A DNA stretch of 9,417 nt. It comes from JBGQAS01 sp964498605. Lineage in GTDB: Bacteria; Chloroflexota; Anaerolineae; Anaerolineales; Anaerolineaceae. Where the stretch lies: contig CAZCHK010000067.1 in assembly GCA_964498605.1 (NCBI GenBank), positions 1 to 9,417 of the forward strand, read 5' to 3'. The notes beneath the pieces were generated by a model. The model was given only the letters and a program-made list of their open reading frames with translations. It ran no database searches and was not told the origin of the DNA. This document shows, in pieces, positions 7,301-9,417 of this stretch (position 1 is the first letter of the stretch; each line of letters starts with the position of its first letter). Both the position numbers and the translations under genes were made by a program.

Positions 7301-8650
7301 TTCACGGTGATGTCGATCGTGGGGGATGCCAAACTGAGCGCTAACCCGGCTTACGACGGGGATATCGATACCGAGATGCTGGCAGGTGGTAACACGCTGG
7401 CACCCGGTGAAAACGGCGTGGTCACGATCGTTGTGCGCGTCATCCCGACCACGCATTATTATAAAAACACCGCCACCGCTTCGGGCGTGAGCCCGGAGGA
7501 TGTCAGCGTCAGCGACGACTCCCACAACGGCAGCGATCCCGACCCGGACAGCGACGGGGACGTGCTCGAGCACAACGACCCCACCCCCATCGACTTTGGC
7601 GACAGCATGTTCGATCCGCCCTACGGTGAAAAGACGTTTGACGATTCGAATCGACCCCTGATCCGCTGGACGATGGTTTGGATCAACGACACCAACATTG
7701 TCAACATCAACGCGGTCGTGCGCGACCCCATCCCGGAAGGCTCGACCTTCGAGCCGGGTACAGTCGGCGACGAAACGCTCATCCCGCCCGGAGCGCCGTT
7801 CGGATCGACCTCCCGCGGCGTGACCTGCACCTCCTCACCCTCGACCATCACCAATTGGTGCTACTACGAAGGACCCACGCTAGCGCATCCGCGCGGGCAG
7901 ATCATCTGGGAGGGGTCTCTGGCACCCGACTTTGGCGTCACCGATCCGGCCCTGGCGGTCAACGCGGTGGAGATCACCTTCAACGTCAACGTGGACAGCG
8001 GCGTGATGTATCTTCGAAATTTGGCCACGATCGATGCCGACCGCAACGGTGATAATGACGTGGCCGATCCAGGCGAGCAGGAAGTGGCAGACGCGCTGGC
8101 AGTGTGGGATGTGCGGCCGCAAATGCCGGACACCGGCTTTGCGCCCGGGGTCGTCACGGACATGCGTCAATACGCTGCCGCCAGCTATTCCAGCAGCAGC
8201 CTGTGGCTGGAGATCCCGAAGCTGAGCGTTAGCTCATCGATACTGGGCGTTCCGCGAGACAACAGCGATTGGAATGTGGCCTGGCTGTGGGACAAGATCG
8301 GCTGGCTGGCGGGAACTGCCTTCCCGACCTGGAACGGCAACAGCGTGCTGACGGCGCACAATTACCTGCAGACCGGAGCGGAGGGTCCATTTTCCCGCCT
8401 GGAGCAGCTGCGCTGGGGTGATGCGGTGATCCTTCACGCTTATGGGAACGAGTACATGTACGAAGTGCGTGGTTTGAATTTCGTTTCCGCCGGTGATTTG
8501 AGTATTTTTGACCACAAAGACAAGCCCTGGCTGACGCTGGTCACGTGCAAGCAGTTCGATGATGCCAGCGGCATATACTTGCAGCGGGTGGTCGTGCAGG
8601 CAGTACTGGTGAAGGTGGTGCCGGAAAATCTATCAAAATTGGACAAGTAA
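1262..8650 (+). CDS. Giant secreted multi-repeat adhesin-like protein with MPDTG motif and C-terminal sortase domain
   Basis: The product is 2462 residues. An N-terminal signal peptide (about 1-39) is followed by about 17 tandem beta-sandwich repeats (from about 46 to 2280) of DUF11-related types. Most open with a K-[ST]-[FY]-x-P motif and continue with GG-x-S-x-L-T-I-T-x-T-N-x-N and a D-x-L-P-x-G motif. These modules resemble the conserved repeats found in large bacterial cell-surface proteins. An LPXTG-like MPDTG (2288-2292) is followed by a 21-residue Ser/Tyr-containing linker and then a sortase domain (about 2314-2453) with His2366 in TAHN, Cys2429 in TLVTC and Arg2442 in QRV. No transmembrane segment appears after the signal peptide. 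The protein is therefore probably exported and either remains extracellular or is attached by its own sortase. It has its own promoter and terminator, so it is probably monocistronic. The stalk-plus-enzyme role is inference; export and the sortase fold are well supported. Confidence 0.95.
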   Translation: MMRIRRDNIRHQQMKITFACLIIVSLTLGWLASAGAAAAQTLYTPPVLVNNFTPVIIPAGGVSTLTITISNSNSFGMILSAAPPALTTALPAGVSFNDPLNATVNPPSCGIVVSTVGSTLTLAGGTIPAASGSTPGVCSVSVEVTSTSVGSTFIHSIEAGALVATDSTGTIPMTTATGTSATLQINTVQPPSLNKSFTQNTVTVGLNSRLAINIRNNDLNYSLTEVSVADNLPANVVIAGTPNVTYTNCGAAPSVTDTVGGALAGGDTGITLHDALIAPNSTCTVRVDVTSAVPGAYTNTIPANSVQTRQAVTNASAAVAQVNFQEIGLNKSFSPTNFEAGGTTLMTITITNWTLDQDFSGNVNLIDDLPTGLLSVDPPQLSTTCGGTLSYIQAANQITLSGGSVSANSTCTITARLTAIYAGTYTNVIQAGDLTAGSAANVVPVSSNVSTYPTGQGVSNANKSFNPSTIAVNGVSRLRIQFTAPADMDLTSFSITDALPIGVVVAADPNPTKNANCQGGTFDPAPGSTVLVYSGGTIPMGTQCRLEVNVTSSTPGTYENTIPPYNITNDQNQSTNGSISSTLRVSGLSVAKAYYPSQVNINGVSTLTITLQNTNTSPLINAQFTDTLGAGVTIDNPAYATSTCGSAYTLTAVPGTKTIVFSNGTIPASVGGVAGLCTVSLNVNGDSTGSWENVIEVGEATGLIQGTSLTIGNTARARATLVVTDLTINVQKDYLPNTIQGGAPSTLTITLTNPNNSVLTGIAFTDVFPAGMFVAGPASAVTTCGGVVTAVPNADHFDFVGGIMNANTSCTITLKVSMSVINTLINRIEVGDVTTTNGAQNLEGVEATLGNLSLATLHKTFLDNPVLVNQPTTLQITITNVGTIPLTNLGFNDILPAGVSPVLPINPNQCSGTLTYDNANNEIVLSGGSLAGNANCLVQVPVVVALAGSYDNCIPATNLTSAEDVTNLEATCSTLLVNNPVVLTPPGISKSFAPDPVAVGATSALTFIITNSNTVPLIGVEFSDMLPAGMTLASPPNAAQCGGTVSYDTGTNTVSLTGGTVNPSSTCSITVATVVSSAGVYTNTSGNVSSTNGGTGNTATDSLIAIAPPVIAKQFAPAALVAPGTSTLTFTITNPVGNTATLSGVAFTDILPIGLEVAATPAVSISGCGAPSFTPAAGDTTLTLNGATVVVGTPCVISVNIAAANGGTYVNTTGVVSSTNGGPGNSATDTLVVSGAGLTLIKSTTTAAYSQVGDTILYSYLITNTGTVDISGEFTVTDDKATVTCPSVTTVGDLDGFLDAAAGGTPAESLVCSATYTVTAADISARAVVNTATATGGGVTSNSDSVTVELAHLTLVKTVSPNYYSVAGNTVTYTYTLVNTGEVNLYPPHIITDDHFATPQTCSSTAVVPPGGSISCTRMYTITSSDASLATVTNIASATSQDAPATGNPVQSNNASQTIYKVIAPVISKSFAPDPIQAGGTSTLTFMITNPSQNVIPLTGVAFTDNLPAGMTVVEPFLASQCGGTVYVENSSARVRLANGFIIPDSSCTVSVNVTVGSGETFVNTSGSVSSTNGGTGNTATDSLTAIAPPTVVKTFSPATMNAGGTSTISITITNPNPSGTLTGVAFSDVFPAGLSVAATPNAFIGAGCGSPLFTPTGGATSLNFSAGSIMAGTPCLIQVDVTAMAGTYPNTTTAASSVEGGSGAPSNTAVLNVTPVIDLAVTKTDGVLSVDRGEVVTYTVIVTNNGPIDAVNAQVIDTLPSSLEGATWTCTSDSGSACAASGSGSINDSVSILVGQSITYTVSATVSSSANTNIVNTASVIPPGGVVETDPGNNSATDVDHLNRLQLVKLTTATAYDQIGEAITYTYYLTNIGTSTLSGPFTVSDDQIGIPKGTPFSCGTAAELAPAATIECTSTYYVTLADLDAGSLTNHASAAAEDEDDDTVNSNNAQLTLDADQDPILGAAKRLASIQEVSVGTYDVTLEVLIANLGNVTLHDLSIVDDLNAIFPLPAAFTVMSIVGDAKLSANPAYDGDIDTEMLAGGNTLAPGENGVVTIVVRVIPTTHYYKNTATASGVSPEDVSVSDDSHNGSDPDPDSDGDVLEHNDPTPIDFGDSMFDPPYGEKTFDDSNRPLIRWTMVWINDTNIVNINAVVRDPIPEGSTFEPGTVGDETLIPPGAPFGSTSRGVTCTSSPSTITNWCYYEGPTLAHPRGQIIWEGSLAPDFGVTDPALAVNAVEITFNVNVDSGVMYLRNLATIDADRNGDNDVADPGEQEVADALAVWDVRPQMPDTGFAPGVVTDMRQYAAASYSSSSLWLEIPKLSVSSSILGVPRDNSDWNVAWLWDKIGWLAGTAFPTWNGNSVLTAHNYLQTGAEGPFSRLEQLRWGDAVILHAYGNEYMYEVRGLNFVSAGDLSIFDHKDKPWLTLVTCKQFDDASGIYLQRVVVQAVLVKVVPENLSKLDK
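1397..4966 (+). repeat. Repeats R1-R9: KSF-type beta-sandwich modules
   Basis: Nine consecutive modules begin near residues 47, 193, 329, 461, 588, 726, 854, 986 and 1109, spaced 123-146 residues apart. Each has an opening motif such as NKSFSP, AKAYYP or SKSFAP (degenerate NNFTP in R1). This is followed by a GG/NG turn and an S-x-L-T-I-T strand, then a D-x-L-P-x-G motif, and two cysteines about 26-34 residues apart: one in a CGG-like turn and one in a [ST]C-[ST]-[IV] strand. The type resembles the module I know as DUF7933, related to DUF11; that assignment is from memory. R7 has a second cysteine pair (953 and 972). These modules probably form a rigid extracellular stalk. Confidence 0.85.
4970..5647 (+). 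repeat. Repeats R10-R11: second repeat type (IKST / VKTV openings)
   Basis: Two modules start near residues 1238 and 1353, about 115 and 112 residues long. They open with LTLIKS or LTLVKT, then a VGDT/AGNT turn, a Y-x-Y-x-[LI]-x-N-T-G strand and a TDD motif. They lack the D-x-L-P-x-G motif of R1-R9. Cysteine pairs are 1285/1312 and 1402/1416. The pattern resembles the DUF7507-type relatives of DUF11 (from memory). They interrupt the KSF-type series, making the stalk a mosaic. Confidence 0.75.
5648..6409 (+). repeat. Repeats R12-R13: KSF-type pair, apparent copy of R8-R9
   Basis: R12 (from about residue 1465) opens with SKSFAPDP exactly as R8 does. R13 (from about 1590) shares with R9 the pattern VAATP, then GCG-x-P-x-FTP, then GTPC. 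The R8 and R12 ends share a 27-codon segment (4508-4588 and 5951-6031) with 25 identical residues. Cysteine pairs are 1522/1548 and 1649/1676. The order and similarity indicate that a two-module block was duplicated. Confidence 0.8.
6410..7129 (+). repeat. Repeats R14-R15: DUF11-type module followed by a module like R10
   Basis: R14 (from about residue 1719) is the closest to classical DUF11: VTKTDG, an RGEVVTYTV strand, NNGP, IDTLPSSL and cysteines 1771/1779. R15 (from about 1846) resembles R10, with LVK-x-TTA-x-AY-x-Q-[IV]-G and Y-x-LTN-[IT]-G, and cysteines 1899/1913. R15 ends in an acidic run, EDEDDD (1938-1943). Confidence 0.75.
7130..7612 (+). repeat. Divergent repeat R16 plus acidic linker
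   Basis: From about residue 1961 the module begins with GAAKRL, continues with an LEVLIANLGN strand and VDDL, and is the only repeat without cysteine. Its tail (about 2085-2107) is an acidic stretch containing DPDPDSDGD, similar to calcium-binding loops of thrombospondin type 3 or EF-hand-like type. R16 starts about 159 residues before R17, the longest spacing in the array because of this linker. Confidence 0.65.
7613..8122 (+). repeat. Terminal module R17 adjoining the sorting motif
   Basis: Residues 2118-2287 start with GEKTFDD and carry VVRDPIPEGS in the position of the D-x-L-P-x-G motif, a cysteine pair 2189/2200, and near the end an EF-hand-like loop DADRNGDND (2258-2266). It directly precedes MPDTG and is more divergent than the internal repeats, as expected for a conserved membrane- or wall-proximal module. 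That positional role is inferred. Confidence 0.6.
8123..8137 (+). other. LPXTG-like sorting motif MPDTG
   Basis: Residues 2288-2292 read MPDTG, with Met in place of the usual Leu of LPXTG and context RPQMPDTGFAPG. Sortases cleave such motifs between Thr and Gly, here Thr2291 and Gly2292. In ordinary substrates a hydrophobic helix and a basic tail follow; here neither is present, and a sortase domain starts about 21 residues later. Use as a real cleavage site is inferred from motif and context. Confidence 0.6.
8201..8620 (+). other. Sortase catalytic domain at the C-terminus of the giant protein
   Basis: Residues 2314-2453 carry the hallmarks of a sortase beta-barrel: opening strand LWLEIPKL, FPTW and NSVLTAHN with catalytic His2366 (codon 8357-8359), a GPFSRLEQLRWGD segment, the TLVTC motif with nucleophile Cys2429 (codon 8546-8548), and Arg2442 in LQRVVV. 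The GPF-x-x-L-x-x-L-x-x-GD pattern and TLxTC favour the class D/E/F group over class A or B, though class is uncertain. All three catalytic residues are intact. The domain has no membrane anchor of its own and ends 9 residues before the protein terminus. Confidence 0.88.
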
Positions 8651-8659
8651 ACCCTATAG

Positions 8660-8691
8660 GGGCTGCAAAGGTGAAATAGCAGCCCTTTTTT
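8660..8691 (+). terminator. Rho-independent terminator of the giant gene
   Basis: A perfect 7-bp stem GGGCTGC/GCAGCCC (8660-8666 with 8679-8685) with a 12-base loop is followed by six T residues (8686-8691). It starts 9 bases after the stop codon, which separates this transcript from the downstream gene. The core GGGCTG/CAGCCC pairing is also used by the terminator at 204-227. Confidence 0.9.
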
Positions 8692-8762
8692 GTTTAAATG
8701 GGGATTCGACATGATATAAAGCTTGTTGTTGAATCTGTAACGAAGCTGCAATTATTCCCGAA

Positions 8763-8789
8763 TTGAAAAGTGGACAATATAAGTATAAT
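8763..8789 (+). promoter_or_regulatory. Sigma70-type promoter of the downstream secreted-protein gene
   Basis: A consensus TATAAT (8784-8789) is preceded by TTGAAA (8763-8768, 5 of 6 matches to TTGACA) at a short 15-bp spacing. The predicted start near 8796 gives a leader of about 88 nt. GTATAATAT here (8783-8791) is identical to the sequence at 1156-1164 in front of the giant gene. TTAGGC follows at 8802-8807, and a small hairpin GGCG-AAAG-CGCC lies at 8805-8816. Confidence 0.6.
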
Positions 8790-8869
8790 ATGCTAGAAAA
8801 CTTAGGCGAAAGCGCCCGAGTGTTATTTTTATATAGATATTTGTGGAAGAATGATGTCGTCGAGCTGTT

Positions 8870-8875
8870 GAGGAG
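8870..8875 (+). promoter_or_regulatory. Ribosome binding site of the downstream secreted-protein gene
   Basis: GAGGAG ends 8 bases before the ATG at 8884. The wider string GAGGAGAAGA is the same as that preceding the giant gene at 1251. It decides the reading frame here, because the competing open frame at 8763-9101 has no such site. Confidence 0.8.
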
Positions 8876-8883
8876 AAGAGAAA

Positions 8884-9417
8884 ATGCGTCACGCCGGAAA
8901 AAATCGTCCCATAAAGACCCTATTCACAATTCTACAGGCAGCTCTTCTTGCTTCCGGACTGCTTTTCACGCCGCAAGGAAGTGTGTCCGCGGCTGCAGAG
9001 CTGGCGGTATACCCCATCACCTGGAATGTGGTCGGCCTGGATTCCAACAACGTGAACGTGGGACCGAATGTTTTCCCGGTCGGGGCACGGGTATGCAATG
9101 AGGGCGATACGACTGCAACAAATCTGGTGGTGAACTTTAATTGGGCCAACACAACTAACTCATCGCTAATATACAGTCGCCAATATTCATTAACATCTCT
9201 CTCCTATCCCAGTCTGACAGTCGGAGCATGTCGTGATTTTTACTATGAGATCGAGATCGCGCGCAACAGCGCGGCGTACGATAAAACCCGTCCGTACTAT
9301 ATTTCTGTTACCGCAGACGGACTGGGTATGTCCTACACTCCCACACTGCGCGAGATCTACGTGGAGCACCTGGTTTCGCAGAGCCGCAACTACACCTACA
9401 TGGTATACCTGGACGGA
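8884..9417 (+). CDS. N-terminal part of a second large secreted protein (partial at 3' end)
   Basis: The frame is open from ATG at 8884 to the window end, 178 codons with no stop. The N-terminus is a signal peptide: basic residues K6, R8 and K11, a hydrophobic core at about 13-28, and a VSAAA c-region with probable cleavage after Ala36 or Ala38. The mature start contains ITWNVVGLDSNNVNVGPN, then RVCNEG (Cys71) and GACRDFYYE (Cys116). This is a beta-rich module with one cysteine pair, reminiscent of the stalk repeats of the upstream protein. From memory, this kind of mature N-terminus occurs on large Anaerolineae surface proteins. It begins about 190 bases after the terminator of the giant gene and has its own promoter and ribosome binding site. 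Whether it too ends in a sorting motif or sortase lies outside the window. Confidence 0.85.
   Translation, partial: MRHAGKNRPIKTLFTILQAALLASGLLFTPQGSVSAAAELAVYPITWNVVGLDSNNVNVGPNVFPVGARVCNEGDTTATNLVVNFNWANTTNSSLIYSRQYSLTSLSYPSLTVGACRDFYYEIEIARNSAAYDKTRPYYISVTADGLGMSYTPTLREIYVEHLVSQSRNYTYMVYLDG

Noticed and set aside
1397..8122. CRISPR array or DNA-level tandem satellite as an explanation for the periodic sequence
   Set aside because: The periodicity is at protein level (about 112-159 codons), in one open frame, with strongly diverged DNA; there are no short identical direct repeats separated by unique spacers.
8712..8720. Extended -10-like TGATATAAA upstream of the last gene
   Set aside because: No -35 match at usable spacing; the consensus TATAAT at 8784 with TTGAAA is the better candidate. 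A secondary start cannot be excluded.
8720..8747. Short inverted repeat AGCTT...AAGCT between the terminator and the second promoter
   Set aside because: Only 5 bp with an 18-base spacer in AT-rich DNA; expected by chance.
8763..9101. Forward open frame of 112 codons starting at TTG 8763
   Set aside because: It starts inside the promoter -35 box, has no ribosome binding site, gives a low-complexity basic and Cys/Ser-rich product, and overlaps the frame beginning at 8884, which has a ribosome site and a signal peptide.
1..9417. Mobile elements, tRNA or rRNA genes
   Set aside because: I saw no transposase, integrase, terminal inverted repeats with target duplication, tRNA cloverleaf or rRNA signature on either strand.

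Overview
This window most likely comes from a Chloroflexota bacterium of the Anaerolineae type. The evidence is the protein families: a giant secreted repeat protein ending in an LPXTG-like motif plus a sortase domain, followed by a second secreted protein whose mature N-terminus resembles one I associate with that group. Coding sequence is GC-rich, while the intergenic regions are short and AT-rich with consensus-like -10 boxes. The taxonomic call is inference from remembered family resemblance; no marker gene is present.

Layout. Positions 1-194 hold the C-terminal 63 codons of a cysteine-rich, probably extracytoplasmic protein (+), ended by a strong hairpin terminator (204-227). Converging on it is a 269-aa short-chain dehydrogenase/reductase (226-1035, -) whose motifs resemble the plant/bacterial NYC1/NOL chlorophyll(ide) b reductase clade. 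The divergent region 1036-1261 carries its ribosome binding site, an inverted repeat and a good promoter for the dominant feature: a single 2462-codon gene (1262-8650, +). Its product has a signal peptide, about 17 immunoglobulin-like beta-sandwich repeats of 110-160 residues, acidic calcium-loop-like stretches, an MPDTG motif and a complete sortase catalytic domain (His2366, Cys2429, Arg2442). A hairpin terminator follows 9 bases after the stop. Region 8692-8883 contains a second promoter and leader resembling that of the giant gene, then the start of another secreted protein (8884 to the window end, 178 codons with no stop).

How the parts fit. The two large secreted proteins lie in tandem, each with its own GTATAATAT -10 region, a TTAGGC leader motif and a GAGGAGAAGA ribosome binding site, so they look like separately transcribed but similarly controlled surface or extracellular proteins. 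The notable element is the giant protein, a candidate self-processing adhesin: substrate stalk, sorting motif and sortase lie in one polypeptide, with no membrane segment or charged tail after the motif. The reductase and the 5' partial gene have no visible functional link to it.
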